From Allorhizobium paknamense (GTDB lineage: Bacteria > Pseudomonadota > Alphaproteobacteria > Rhizobiales > Rhizobiaceae), in contig NZ_JAUSWH010000001.1 in assembly GCF_030815125.1 (NCBI RefSeq), positions 310,001-374,000 on the forward strand: DNA of 64,000 bases, read 5' to 3'. The translations under genes and the position numbers were made by a program. The notes beneath the pieces are model-generated. The model saw only the letters and a list, made by a program, of their open reading frames with translations, made no database searches and was not told where the DNA came from. Every line of letters begins with the position of its first letter. The stretch's first letter is position 1. This document shows positions 17,924-27,456 of the stretch, one piece after another.

Positions 17924-19219
17924 ATGACCGCCGCGCCGATCGATCAGGGATTTTGCCGTGATTGTCTTGCCCTGCAACCGGCGGGGCGCAAGCGTTGCGG
18001 CGCCTGCGGCAGCCCGCGCCTCGTCTACCATCCGGAACTCTTCCAGCTAACGCTTGCCCATATCGATTGCGACGCCTTTTATGCCTCTATCGAAAAGCGC
18101 GACAATCCGGACCTGATCGACAAGCCGGTGATCATCGGCGGCGGCAAGCGGGGCGTCGTCTCTACCGCCTGTTACATTGCCCGCATTCATGGCGTGCGCT
18201 CCGCCATGCCCATGTTCAAGGCGCTGGAGGCCTGCCCCGACGCCGTGGTGATCAAGCCGAATATGGAGAAATACGTCGCCGTCGGCCGGCAGGTCCGGGC
18301 GATGATGGAGGAGTTGACGCCGCTCGTTCAGCCTCTGTCCATCGATGAGGCCTTTCTGGAACTGAAGGGCACGGAGCGGCTGCACCACGCACCGCCTGCC
18401 CTGGTGCTGGCCCGCTTTGCCCGGCGGGTGGAGCAGGAGATCGGCATTACCGTTTCCGTGGGGCTTTCCTATTGCAAATTTCTCGCCAAGGTCGCCTCCG
18501 ATCTGCAAAAGCCGCGTGGCTTTTCCGTGCTGGGCGAAGCTGAGGCCCTGTCTTTTCTGGCGCCGAGGCCGGTCACCACCATCTGGGGCGTCGGCAAGGC
18601 CTTCGCCGCCACGCTGGAACGCGACGGCATTCGCACCATCGGCCAGTTGCAGACCATGGAGGAAACCGACCTGATGCGCCGCTATGGCAGCATGGGGCAG
18701 CGTCTCGCCCGCCTGGCACGCGGCGTGGATGACCGCGAGGTGCACCCCAATGATCCGGCGAAAAGCATTTCCGCCGAAACCACCTTTTCCGACGACATCG
18801 CCCGGTTCGATGATCTGGTGCCGGTGCTGCGCAAGCTCTCCGAAAAGGTAGCCTGGCGGCTGAAGAAAAGCGATCTGGCGGGCCATACCGTGGTGCTGAA
18901 GCTGAAGACGGCGGATTTCAAGTTGCGCACCCGCAATCGACGACTGGAAGACCCCACCCGTCTCGCCGACCGGATTTTCCGCACTGGCCTGCAGCTTCTG
19001 GAAAAGGAGACCGATGGCACCGCCTTTCGCCTGATCGGCATCGGCGTCAGCGATTTTGCCGATCCGGCGCTGGCCGATCCGCCCGATCTGGTCGATGCCA
19101 ATGCCACCCGCCGCGCCAAGGCGGAAGCCGCCATGGATGCGCTGCGTCAGAAATTTGGCAAGCCTGCGGTTGAGACGGGCTTCACCTTTGGCGCAAACAA
19201 GCCAGGGAGACAGGGATAA
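17924..19219 (+). CDS. dinB: DNA polymerase IV (Y family) with N-terminal zinc ribbon
   Basis: A 431-residue translesion polymerase. The palm motifs [12 protein letters not shown] (Asp48) and SIDEAFLEL, the fingers segment and the helix-hairpin-helix ([13 protein letters not shown]) are normal, as is the little-finger domain. Before the polymerase, residues 11-28 hold two CxxC pairs (Cys11/14 and Cys25/28) that should bind zinc; E. coli DinB (351 residues) has no such part. The ATG at 17924 keeps the zinc ribbon at the N terminus; a longer start overlaps the upstream repeat region. A hairpin just after the stop (CGACAGG/CCTGTCG) may help end transcription. Confidence 0.93.
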   Translation: MTAAPIDQGFCRDCLALQPAGRKRCGACGSPRLVYHPELFQLTLAHIDCDAFYASIEKRDNPDLIDKPVIIGGGKRGVVSTACYIARIHGVRSAMPMFKALEACPDAVVIKPNMEKYVAVGRQVRAMMEELTPLVQPLSIDEAFLELKGTERLHHAPPALVLARFARRVEQEIGITVSVGLSYCKFLAKVASDLQKPRGFSVLGEAEALSFLAPRPVTTIWGVGKAFAATLERDGIRTIGQLQTMEETDLMRRYGSMGQRLARLARGVDDREVHPNDPAKSISAETTFSDDIARFDDLVPVLRKLSEKVAWRLKKSDLAGHTVVLKLKTADFKLRTRNRRLEDPTRLADRIFRTGLQLLEKETDGTAFRLIGIGVSDFADPALADPPDLVDANATRRAKAEAAMDALRQKFGKPAVETGFTFGANKPGRQG

Positions 19220-19314
19220 ATGCGACAGGCGGAAACCTGTCGTTAAACTTCCTTTGCCATTCTTAACACTTCACATACCTTTTTTACAACGGCTCTGCTG
19301 CCCAAATTCAAGAG

Positions 19315-19345
19315 AAAGCGTTTCCACGAAAGCCGGAAACGCTTT
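19315..19345. promoter_or_regulatory. Perfect inverted repeat in the L,D-transpeptidase leader
   Basis: Arms AAAGCGTTTCC and GGAAACGCTTT (11 bases each, 9-base spacer) end 16 bases before the transpeptidase ATG. It could be an operator or a leader hairpin; there is no T run, so it is not an intrinsic terminator. Confidence 0.55.
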
Positions 19346-19361
19346 GGAATATAGAGGAACC

Positions 19362-20519
19362 ATGACGGTCCGCTCCCTTCTGCTTGCCCTTGCGGCGTCG
19401 ACACTGTGCACCCCTGCCCTTGCGGCCAATCCCGCCACGATCCAGATTGTCGTTTCGAAACAGACGCAATCCCTGACGGTCTATGAGGATGGCAAGGCGG
19501 TCGCCAATTCCAGGGTTTCCACTGGCAAGGAGGGGCATGATACGCCTTCGGGTATTTTCTCGATCATCCAGAAGGCGAAATATCACGAATCCAATCTCTA
19601 CTCGAATGCGCCGATGCCATGGATGCAAAGGCTGACCTGGTCTGGCATTGCGCTGCATGAATCCTCCAGTGTTCCCAATTTTCCCGCCTCCCATGGCTGT
19701 GTGCGCCTGCCGGCGGAATTTGCCCGCAAGCTTTATGCCATGACGGCGCTGGGGGCGCATGTGGTCATCACCGACCAGCCGGTCGCCCCGGCTCCGATCG
19801 GTCATCCCATGCTGTTTTTCCCGGAACGGCAACAGCAGGGGCCGCAACTTCTCTCCGACGCGCAATTGCGCGGCGTGCCGCCGATGGCAAGCAAGCAGCC
19901 TGTGGAAGTGGCGATGGCGGAACCGGCCGCGCCTCAAGTGGACATCCCGGACGTGCCGCTGCGCATCCTCATTACACTCCGCGGCCAGCGGGAAATGCTG
20001 CATGACGTGCAGGAGCAATTACTGGAACTGGGCTTTGAAACAGGCGGCGTGGACGGACAGGCCGGAAAGCTGACGCGGGACGCTATTCAAGGCTTCAAGC
20101 GGTGGAAAAACCTGCCTCTCAAGGGGCCGATGCTGACCCCGGAACTGCTTGCGGCCTTGCGGGAAGCGACAGGCAGGCCCGTTCCCCCGGCGGGACAAAT
20201 TCTCATCCGCCGAAAGTTTGCGCCTGTCACCGAACAGGCCATTGTGATCGACCAGCCGGACAAGCCGCTTGGCACCCACCTTCTGGAAGCCACCAAGGTC
20301 AACCACGCCACCGGTGATGCCGACTGGCAGGCAATGACATTGGAACAGGCGCCCGGGCAGACGCTCACCGCCGTCATGGACCGCATTCACATTCCTGAGG
20401 AGCTGCGGGAAACCGTAGAGCACCAGCTTGCCGCAGGCACCTCCATCACTATCAGCGATCACGGCCTGGGCGATGAAACGGCGGATGGCACCGACTTCAT
20501 CACCGTGCTTTCCAGATAA
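19362..20519 (+). CDS. Secreted L,D-transpeptidase with peptidoglycan-binding domain
   Basis: A 385-residue exported protein. Residues 1-22 form a signal peptide ending near ALAA. The YkuD catalytic domain (about 26-160) has His99 and the SHGCVRL motif with the nucleophile Cys113. A peptidoglycan-binding-1-like helical domain (about 213-272) and a C-terminal domain (about 285-385) follow. It should make 3-3 cross-links in peptidoglycan or attach proteins to it in the periplasm. The ATG is preceded by AGAGGA. It converges with the unknown 627-residue gene. Confidence 0.9.
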   Translation: MTVRSLLLALAASTLCTPALAANPATIQIVVSKQTQSLTVYEDGKAVANSRVSTGKEGHDTPSGIFSIIQKAKYHESNLYSNAPMPWMQRLTWSGIALHESSSVPNFPASHGCVRLPAEFARKLYAMTALGAHVVITDQPVAPAPIGHPMLFFPERQQQGPQLLSDAQLRGVPPMASKQPVEVAMAEPAAPQVDIPDVPLRILITLRGQREMLHDVQEQLLELGFETGGVDGQAGKLTRDAIQGFKRWKNLPLKGPMLTPELLAALREATGRPVPPAGQILIRRKFAPVTEQAIVIDQPDKPLGTHLLEATKVNHATGDADWQAMTLEQAPGQTLTAVMDRIHIPEELRETVEHQLAAGTSITISDHGLGDETADGTDFITVLSR

Positions 20520-20522
20520 AAA

Positions 20523-20545
20523 AAGGGGCACAGAAGATGCCCCTT
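20523..20545. terminator. Terminator hairpin between convergent genes
   Basis: AAGGGGCA / TGCCCCTT stem with a 7-base loop and A/T flanks, 4 bases after the transpeptidase stop and about 30 bases past the end of the opposing gene. It can serve both directions. Confidence 0.75.
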
Positions 20546-20574
20546 CTATATATGATCGTTAAAGTCGATGGTTC

Positions 20575-22458
20575 TTACCAGATAAAGCTCGGATCGGGGC
20601 CGAATTCGAAATGCACCTCCTGACCGGTATATTTCGAAAGCTTGTCATCCAGGTCGGATTCCAGCTTGTCCAGCTTCTTCACACCCTTCGCCATATCCCA
20701 GATACCAAGGGCCATTCCGGCCAGTGAAGCAACGAGACCGGTCGCTGTTCCGGCGACCGCCAAGCCGTATTTCAGAACGCTGGTGGCCTGCGTCACGAAT
20801 TCCGGCGTGGTCACAGCAACGGCGTTGAACACGCGCGGCACGATGTTGGTCAACTGCATGGCGGCCTCGCTGAAGCCGATCAGGCTGTTGGCAAGGGTCG
20901 CGGTGCCGCTGATGATCTCCAGTGCGGCCTTGGGATCATCCCCCGCCTTCAGGGAGCGGGAGGCCGAGAAGAAGGACAGGCCCGCCGTCGCCAAGCCCCC
21001 CAGGCCGCCAAGGATCTTGCCGCCTGCCTCGAGATTTTTCGGATTGATGACGGAAGCGACGTTCCGGCCCCAGGAACCCGAGGCCGTACCGAACAGGCTG
21101 AACGCCTTGCCGGCAGAATCGAGGTTCTTGGCAAGCCCCTCGGTCGTCTGGCCGACGATCTGAACGGCACTGGCCATGGCACCGGCAATATCGGCGGCCT
21201 GCCATTTCTGGCCCGGTGCAAGACTTCTGGAAACGAGCACCGCGCTTGCCGCCAGCACCTGCACGGCATGCGCTACACCGGCCTTGTAGGCATCATTTTC
21301 AACACCCAGCGGGGCCGGTTTTTCCTTGAACGCCTTCATGGCGCTGGCCAGCGCATCATCAAGCTTCATGCCGCCACGCATCAGGCCAATGACGGAGTTG
21401 AAGTTGCGCGTCACATCCTGCGCGTAATTGACCTGAATCGCCGGGCCGAACATCTTCGAATTTCCGGCATTCTCTCCCAGGAAGGTCAGCATCATCGCCT
21501 GCACCACCGGGTCGATGGCGGCGTTATTGCCATTGGCATCCGGCGTAAAGGCAGAGAGATCGCCCGGCGTGCCATCGCCCATGAACATGTCATTGGTGAT
21601 CTTGGAATAGGTCGCGGTCGCCGAGCCCACCTTATCCTCAACGAAATCGGAGGGCAGGATGCTGGTCAGTGTCTTGAGTTCGCTCAGATAATCGCCGAGC
21701 GCATCTTCCTTGGATTTGCCTGCGGCCAGGGCGCGATCCACGGCCTTGCCGCCGACAATGTCTTCCATATAGGTCATTTCCAGCCGCTGCAGCATTCCGG
21801 CGTTTTCGGGACGGGTCAGATAATCTTTCAACACCTTGGAGGTGAGATCGGACAGATAGTCCTGCGTGCCCTGATCGGCCATCAGGGCATTGATCCGGTC
21901 GTCGATTGCCTTGCCCGCGGCCTCACCATCGGGAACGCTATCGCCATACTGGTCCATATAGCCGTTATATTCCTGCTTGATATCCAGCAGATCGACCAGC
22001 AGCGCCGCCTTCTGTTCGTTCGAGAGGCTGCCGAGATTGTTGATGTTATCTGGGTTGACGAAGCCTCGGTCCACGCCCGCCAGCGCATCCTTGACGAGAG
22101 AGAACTTTGTATCCTCCAGGGTCTGAATGTCACTGTCATAGGTATCGGAGGGGTCCGCCATACCGATCCAGTGCTCGCTGATCAGAATGTCGGACTGCGT
22201 CACCTCGGGCGGATCTGCCGCAGGCGTGTAATCCTCGGCATTGACCTCGGGAAGGTCATCAGCGACCGAGCGGTCGTGATTGAGCAGAGCTTGAACGATC
22301 CGGTCGTTCGGCGATAGATTTTGATAGCGATCATGCGGGCTCACCTTGCGCGTCTGGGATGGCTGCGCGTCGCGCTTCAGGCTGTCATAGTTGATCGTGT
22401 TGGCGTTGTGGTCCGTAGGGGTGCTCGTTGCCCCATCGACAGTCACTTTATCGGTCAT
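20575..22458 (-). CDS. Unknown 627-residue multi-helical protein, paralogue of the 936-residue protein
   Basis: I do not recognise a firm family. The ATG at 22458 (MTDKVTVDG) has GGGA 8 bases upstream. The first 140 residues are polar and probably disordered (TSTPTDHNAN, ADPPEV). Residues 146-292 (LSNEQKAALLVDLLD, ALAAGKSKEDAL, ILPSDFVED) match residues 130-302 of the protein at 51164-53974, and residues 316-450 match its repeated module. The C-terminal third has Gly/Ala-rich hydrophobic stretches (about 480-500, 515-535, 562-592) that may insert into a membrane. There is no signal peptide and only hydrophilic ends. The style recalls HrpK/HrpF-NolX type III translocator-like proteins, but no secretion genes are nearby and this is a guess. 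The upstream region is very AT-rich. Confidence 0.75.
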   Translation of the reverse strand: MTDKVTVDGATSTPTDHNANTINYDSLKRDAQPSQTRKVSPHDRYQNLSPNDRIVQALLNHDRSVADDLPEVNAEDYTPAADPPEVTQSDILISEHWIGMADPSDTYDSDIQTLEDTKFSLVKDALAGVDRGFVNPDNINNLGSLSNEQKAALLVDLLDIKQEYNGYMDQYGDSVPDGEAAGKAIDDRINALMADQGTQDYLSDLTSKVLKDYLTRPENAGMLQRLEMTYMEDIVGGKAVDRALAAGKSKEDALGDYLSELKTLTSILPSDFVEDKVGSATATYSKITNDMFMGDGTPGDLSAFTPDANGNNAAIDPVVQAMMLTFLGENAGNSKMFGPAIQVNYAQDVTRNFNSVIGLMRGGMKLDDALASAMKAFKEKPAPLGVENDAYKAGVAHAVQVLAASAVLVSRSLAPGQKWQAADIAGAMASAVQIVGQTTEGLAKNLDSAGKAFSLFGTASGSWGRNVASVINPKNLEAGGKILGGLGGLATAGLSFFSASRSLKAGDDPKAALEIISGTATLANSLIGFSEAAMQLTNIVPRVFNAVAVTTPEFVTQATSVLKYGLAVAGTATGLVASLAGMALGIWDMAKGVKKLDKLESDLDDKLSKYTGQEVHFEFGPDPSFIW

Positions 22459-22788
22459 TGGCTTTCCCACATCATGTCCAGGCCGTTTGGATTGGCCCTG
22501 GCATGAAGATGAGGATGCCTCGCATCAGGGAAATGACAGATTTTTGATAGTTACATAAAACATATTTTACAAATTTAAATATATAAAAAATATAAATAGA
22601 AATTTATTTCAAATGGATACACTAAAAATGCAGCTTTTAATCGTAGATATTTTACAAATAAAGAAAATTAAAATGATGAAACACAAAGGCTACTGCACAA
22701 TTCCTTAAATCGATTCCGATTTAAGGAATTGTGCAGTCGTCAACAGGCGCCCGACGAAATCAGAAACGCAGGTCCGAGCGAATAAACC
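22459..22788. other. AT-rich upstream region and dnaE 3' flank
   Basis: No gene is seen here. About 22530-22680 is extremely AT-rich with runs of T and A, unlike the GC-rich neighbourhood; it should hold the promoter of the leftward 627-residue gene, though clear boxes could not be fixed. A long palindromic repeat lies at 22693-22736. Confidence 0.6.
22693..22736. repeat. Palindromic repeat, family 3, short copy
   Basis: A perfect 20-base inverted repeat (CTGCACAATTCCTTAAATCG and its complement) with a 4-base ATTC centre, the same core as at 17726-17773. It lies 53 bases past the end of dnaE and could act as its terminator. Confidence 0.8.
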
Positions 22789-25700
22789 CTAAACCAGTTC
22801 AACATCCACCACGCCGGGCGCGGAGCGCATGGCGGCGGCGATTTCCGGGGTGATGCGATAACGCTGGTTCAGTTCCACCTCGATTTCCCGGCGGCCGTCT
22901 TCCTTGATCACGACGAAGGAAACCAGCCCATCACCCTTGGTGTTGAGATGGGCGGCAAGCGCCCGGAGCGGGGCGGAATCCCGCAGATAGACGCGCAAAG
23001 CCTTCTGCATCTGCAGGGATTTTTCCTCCAGCGACTGCGCGGTCTGGATGCGCAGGCCGATGCCCTCGGGTCGCTCTTCGGCCGCCACTGTGATCACAAG
23101 CGATTTCCCCGCCTCCAGCATGTCACGATACTGGTTAAGCCCCTCCGAAAACAGCACGGCTTCAAACTGGCCCGAGGCATCCGAGAAGGTGACGATGCCC
23201 ATTTTGTTGCCGGTACGGGTCTTGCGCTCCTGGCGTGAAATCACCGTCCCGGCAAGGCGTCCGGCACTCGCCCCCTGTTTCACCGCCTGGGCAAAATCCA
23301 CGAAATTCTGCACCCGCAGCTTTTCCAGCACCTGATGATAGGCATCGAGCGGATGGGCCGACAGGTAAAAGCCCAGCACCTGAAACTCACGCATCAGCTT
23401 TTCCGAGGAAAGCCAGGGCGTGTAAGGCGGAAAGGAAATCCGCTCCGGTCCGGTGGCAGCCCCTGCCCCGAACATGTCGGACTGGCCGCTCACCGCATTT
23501 TCCTGGGCGCGCTGCGCATAGCCGATAATACGATCAAGCCCGGCGATCAGCTCGGCGCGATCGCGCCCGAAGCAATCGAAAGCGCCTGCCGAGATCAGGC
23601 TTTCAAACACCCGGCGATTGATCTGCTTGGGATCGATGCGCAGGCAAAAATCCTCAAGATCGGCAAAGGGCGTCTCACCCCGCACCTCGACAATGTGATC
23701 GACCGCGGATTCGCCCACGCCCTTGATGGCAGCGAGCGCGTAATAGATGCGGTTCGGGCCGGTCTGGAAGTGCCGGAACGAGGTCTGCACCGAAGGCGGA
23801 ATGACCTCGATGCCGAGACGCTTCGCATCCTGGCGGAAATCCACCAGCTTTTCCGTGTTGGCCATATCGAGGGTCATCGACGCGGCCAGGAATTCCACCG
23901 GATAATGCGCCTTCATATAGGCGGTCTGGTAGGAGACGATGGCATAGGCCGCCGCATGCGACTTGTTGAAGCCGTAATTGGCGAATTTGGCCAGAAGGTC
24001 GAAGATCACATCGGCCTGGTTCTTCGAGACACCGTTGGCCACGGCGCCATCCACGAAACGGGCGCGCTGCTTGTCCATCTCCTCCTTGATCTTCTTACCC
24101 ATGGCGCGGCGCAGCAAGTCGGCTTCGCCAAGCGAATAGCCGGACAGGACCTGCGCAATCTGCATGACCTGTTCCTGGTAAACGATAACGCCCTGCGTTT
24201 CCTTGAGCAGATAATCGATCTTCGGATGGATCGACTCGATCTCCTCCTCACCATGCTTACGGGCATTATAGACCGGGATATTTTCCATCGGACCCGGACG
24301 GTAAAGCGCCACAAGCGCAATGATGTCCTCGATACAGTCCGGCCGCATGCCGATCAGCGCCTTGCGCATGCCGGCACTTTCCACCTGGAACACGCCGACC
24401 GTCTCGCCGCGTGACAGCATCTGGTAGGTCTTCTCGTCATCCAGCGGAATGGCGGCAAGATCAATGTCGATATCGCGGAGCTTGCAGAAATTCACCGCCG
24501 TCTTCAAAACGGTCAGCGTCTTCAGCCCGAGGAAGTCAAACTTGACCAGCCCGGCCTGCTCCACCCACTTCATGTTGAACTGGGTGACGGGCATGTCGGA
24601 ACGCGGATCGCGATACATCGGCACCAGCTTCGACAGCGGGCGGTCGCCGATCACGATACCGGCGGCGTGCGTGGACGCGTGACGGTAAAGGCCTTCGATC
24701 TTCTGGGCGATATCCAGAAGACGGCCCACCACCGGCTCTTTCTCCGCCTCTTCCTGCAGACGCGGCTCTTCCTCGATGGCCTTGGAGAGCGGCGTCGGAT
24801 TGGCCGGATTGTTCGGCACCAGCTTGCAGATCTTGTCCACCTGCCCATAGGGCATTTCCAGCACGCGCCCAACGTCCCGCAGCGCCGCGCGCGCCTGTAG
24901 CGAACCGAAGGTGATGATCTGCGCCACCTGCTCGCGCCCATATTTGCGCTGCACGTAACGGATCACCTCTTCGCGGCGATCCTGGCAGAAGTCGATATCG
25001 AAGTCTGGCATCGAGACGCGTTCGGGATTGAGAAAGCGCTCGAACAGCAGCGAAAATCGCAGCGGATCGACATCGGTAATCGTCAGCGCGTAGGCAACCA
25101 GCGACCCCGCACCGGAACCACGGCCCGGACCGACGGGAATATCATGCTGCTTTGCCCATTTGATGAAGTCGGAAACGATGAGAAAGTAACCGGGAAACTT
25201 CATGCGCTCGATAACGCTGAGTTCAAAATCCAGCCGCTCGCGGTAATCCGTTTCCGTATAGCCCGGCGCCATGCCGAGCGCGGCCAGTCTCTCATCCAGA
25301 CCTTCCACCGCCTGGCGGCGCAATTCCGAAGCCTCGGCGCGCTCGGCCTCTTCCGGATCGTCACTGCCGCCGGTAAAGCGCGGCAGAATGGGTTTACGGG
25401 TATCGAGCACGAAGGAACAGCGGCTGGCGATTTCCACCGTATTTGCCAAAGCCTCCGGCAGATCCTTGAACAGGGCCTGCATGTCCTTGCGGCTTTTGAG
25501 ATAATGATCCGGGGTCAGCCGGAAACGCCGGTCGTCGGAGACGATGGAGTTATGCGCCACCGCCATCAACGCATCATGGGCATCATAATCATCCTTGGAT
25601 GGGAAGAAGGCCTCATTGGTGGCGACCAACGGAATGTCCTGCTCATAGGCAAGAGCCACCATGCGGCTCTCATGCTGGCGGTCATACCCCTGCTGCCGCT

Positions 25701-26286
25701 GCAACTCGATATAGAGCCGGTCGCCAAACAGCGCCTTCAAGGCCAGAAGCCGCGCCTTGGCCTGCGGCGCGTGTCCGTCCTTCATCGCCAGATCCACCGG
25801 CCCGCCGGATGCGCCGGTCAGGAGGATCATGCCGTCCGTGCCGCCCTCCTCGAGCCAGGACAGCTTGATATGCACCGGCTGGCTGTTGTCGCCTTCCAGA
25901 TAGGCCCGGCTGACCAGATCGACGAGCCGCTCGTAGCCGGCCTCATCCGCCGCCAGCAGCACGATGGCCGGGAACTTGGAAAAGCCACGCTTGTCCTCGC
26001 TGCCATCCTCCATATCGATGGAAAGCTGGCAACCCACGATGGGCTGGATTCCATCCCCGAGCGCCTTCTGGGAAAATTCGAGCGCAACGAAAAGGTTGTT
26101 GGTGTCGGTAATCGCAATGGCGGGCTGCTGGTCGGCCACCGCCTTGCCCAGGATCTTCTTGAGCGGCAGGGCTCCTTCCAGCAGGGAATAGGCCGAATGC
26201 ACCCGCAGATGCACGAAACCCGGACCTTGCCCGCCCGAAATCCCTGCATTGCCAGCGGAAGATACCGTCGCGGAAGCGTCGCCCAT
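22789..26286 (-). CDS. dnaE: DNA polymerase III alpha subunit
   Basis: A 1165-residue replicative polymerase catalytic subunit. An N-terminal PHP domain (FVHLRVHSAYSLLEG) is followed by the polymerase core with GRGSGAGSLVAYAL and the catalytic PDFDIDFCQDRR segment, then NKSHAAAYA, a helix-hairpin-helix region and a C-terminal OB fold (about 1000-1075). The length matches DnaE1. The ATG at 26286 is preferred over a TTG three codons upstream; GAGA precedes it. It is transcribed after the lolC-lolD unit but separated from it by a terminator and a micro-ORF. Confidence 0.96.
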   Translation of the reverse strand: MGDASATVSSAGNAGISGGQGPGFVHLRVHSAYSLLEGALPLKKILGKAVADQQPAIAITDTNNLFVALEFSQKALGDGIQPIVGCQLSIDMEDGSEDKRGFSKFPAIVLLAADEAGYERLVDLVSRAYLEGDNSQPVHIKLSWLEEGGTDGMILLTGASGGPVDLAMKDGHAPQAKARLLALKALFGDRLYIELQRQQGYDRQHESRMVALAYEQDIPLVATNEAFFPSKDDYDAHDALMAVAHNSIVSDDRRFRLTPDHYLKSRKDMQALFKDLPEALANTVEIASRCSFVLDTRKPILPRFTGGSDDPEEAERAEASELRRQAVEGLDERLAALGMAPGYTETDYRERLDFELSVIERMKFPGYFLIVSDFIKWAKQHDIPVGPGRGSGAGSLVAYALTITDVDPLRFSLLFERFLNPERVSMPDFDIDFCQDRREEVIRYVQRKYGREQVAQIITFGSLQARAALRDVGRVLEMPYGQVDKICKLVPNNPANPTPLSKAIEEEPRLQEEAEKEPVVGRLLDIAQKIEGLYRHASTHAAGIVIGDRPLSKLVPMYRDPRSDMPVTQFNMKWVEQAGLVKFDFLGLKTLTVLKTAVNFCKLRDIDIDLAAIPLDDEKTYQMLSRGETVGVFQVESAGMRKALIGMRPDCIEDIIALVALYRPGPMENIPVYNARKHGEEEIESIHPKIDYLLKETQGVIVYQEQVMQIAQVLSGYSLGEADLLRRAMGKKIKEEMDKQRARFVDGAVANGVSKNQADVIFDLLAKFANYGFNKSHAAAYAIVSYQTAYMKAHYPVEFLAASMTLDMANTEKLVDFRQDAKRLGIEVIPPSVQTSFRHFQTGPNRIYYALAAIKGVGESAVDHIVEVRGETPFADLEDFCLRIDPKQINRRVFESLISAGAFDCFGRDRAELIAGLDRIIGYAQRAQENAVSGQSDMFGAGAATGPERISFPPYTPWLSSEKLMREFQVLGFYLSAHPLDAYHQVLEKLRVQNFVDFAQAVKQGASAGRLAGTVISRQERKTRTGNKMGIVTFSDASGQFEAVLFSEGLNQYRDMLEAGKSLVITVAAEERPEGIGLRIQTAQSLEEKSLQMQKALRVYLRDSAPLRALAAHLNTKGDGLVSFVVIKEDGRREIEVELNQRYRITPEIAAAMRSAPGVVDVELV

Positions 26287-26469
26287 GTCTCTCAAGTCCT
26301 ATCGAATGATGTTTTGCCCCATGAAACCGGGCTAACCCGGCAAACACCATGGATATGACAGGACTCGTCTTCATGTCCTGCATCAGCACCTCATTGTGCT
26401 GACACCTGCCTTCCCTGTCCAGAGCAGGAGGGAAAGCAAAGGGCTTATCCCCTTCAAATCGTCCGGGGA

Positions 26470-26556
26470 TCACATCGCCATGGCCAATAATGACAGGCTG
26501 GCGATGAAAACAGCGATGGAGGCGAATGCGGCGACGTCATGCAGAATGTCAGTCAT
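26470..26556 (-). CDS. 28-residue hydrophobic micro-ORF
   Basis: The frame MTDILHDVAAFASI...LLAMAM has a very good ribosome site (AGGAGA, 5-6 bases before ATG) and a TGA stop. Residues about 9-28 form one hydrophobic segment long enough to cross the membrane. It lies between the lolD terminator and dnaE, on their strand. The strong start signal and clean single-helix layout suggest a real membrane micropeptide; its role is unknown. Such a short gene would be skipped by ordinary callers. Confidence 0.55.
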   Translation of the reverse strand: MTDILHDVAAFASIAVFIASLSLLAMAM

Positions 26557-26651
26557 GGCTTTCTCCTGTCTCTTTCTGTTTTTAATTTGTTCTATTTTTG
26601 TTTCCTCGTCAACTCAAAAGTTCCGCAATGTTCCTGCCCGCTCCTTGGAAT

Positions 26652-26683
26652 AAAAAAGCCCCGGACGCGGGGGCGTCCGGGGC
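26652..26683 (-). terminator. Intrinsic terminator of the proS-lolC-lolD unit
   Basis: A perfect 10-base stem (GCCCCGGACG / CGTCCGGGGC, 6-base loop) followed leftward by a T run (AAAAAA on the + strand), 30 bases after the lolD stop. Confidence 0.9.
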
Positions 26684-26712
26684 CATCAAAACAGATTGGC
26701 AAGGCCGTGATA

Positions 26713-27402
26713 TCAGAGCTTCAGATCGACGACCTGACCGTCGACGATCGTCACGCAGCGATCCATGCGCTGAGCAAGTTCATGATTATGGGTCGCGATC
26801 AGTGCCGCAAGACCGGATTGGCGCACCAGCGCCTCCAGCGCGGAAAAGACATAGGCCGCCGTTTCAGGATCGAGATTGCCCGTCGGCTCATCCGCCAGCA
26901 ACAGCAGCGGTGCATTGGCCACGGCTCTGGCAATCGCCACGCGCTGCTGCTCACCACCGGAAAGCTCGGCAGGGCGATGCTCGGCGCGGTGGCCGATCCG
27001 CATGTAATCGAGCAGCGCCTTCGCCCTTTCCTTGGCCTCGGGGATGGAAAGACCGGCAATCATCTGCGGCATCATGATGTTTTCGAGCGCCGAAAATTCC
27101 GGCAGCAGATGGTGGAACTGGTAGACGAAGCCGATATGGCTTCGGCGCATGGCGGTACGTCCCTCTTCAGAAAGCGCCGTGCAATCCTGCCCGCCGATCA
27201 CCACCTGGCCGGAAGTGGGGTGCTCCAGCAGGCCGGCGATATGCAGCAGCGTCGATTTGCCGGTTCCCGATGGCGCCACCAGCGCCACCGTCTCGCCCTC
27301 ATAGAGATTGAGACCGGCATTTTTCAGAATGGTCAGCAGCGTCTCGCCCTGTCCATAGGTACGATCAATGCCGGAAAGTTCGAGAACTGGCTGTTTTCGC
27401 AT
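26713..27402 (-). CDS. lolD: Lipoprotein-releasing system ATP-binding protein LolD
   Basis: A 229-residue ABC ATPase. The Walker A motif is APSGTGKST, the signature is [14 protein letters not shown], and Walker B is [26 protein letters not shown] is the Q-loop form typical of LolD/FtsE/MacB. It drives release of lipoproteins from the inner membrane together with the permease encoded just upstream. The ATG at 27402 is taken in place of the adjoining TTG. It lies 54 bases after lolC. Confidence 0.95.
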   Translation of the reverse strand: MRKQPVLELSGIDRTYGQGETLLTILKNAGLNLYEGETVALVAPSGTGKSTLLHIAGLLEHPTSGQVVIGGQDCTALSEEGRTAMRRSHIGFVYQFHHLLPEFSALENIMMPQMIAGLSIPEAKERAKALLDYMRIGHRAEHRPAELSGGEQQRVAIARAVANAPLLLLADEPTGNLDPETAAYVFSALEALVRQSGLAALIATHNHELAQRMDRCVTIVDGQVVDLKL

Positions 27403-27456
27403 CAATTCGCTCTAATTCGATTGCGTCCTTGGCCCGATCAAGGCCGGCAATGGTCC

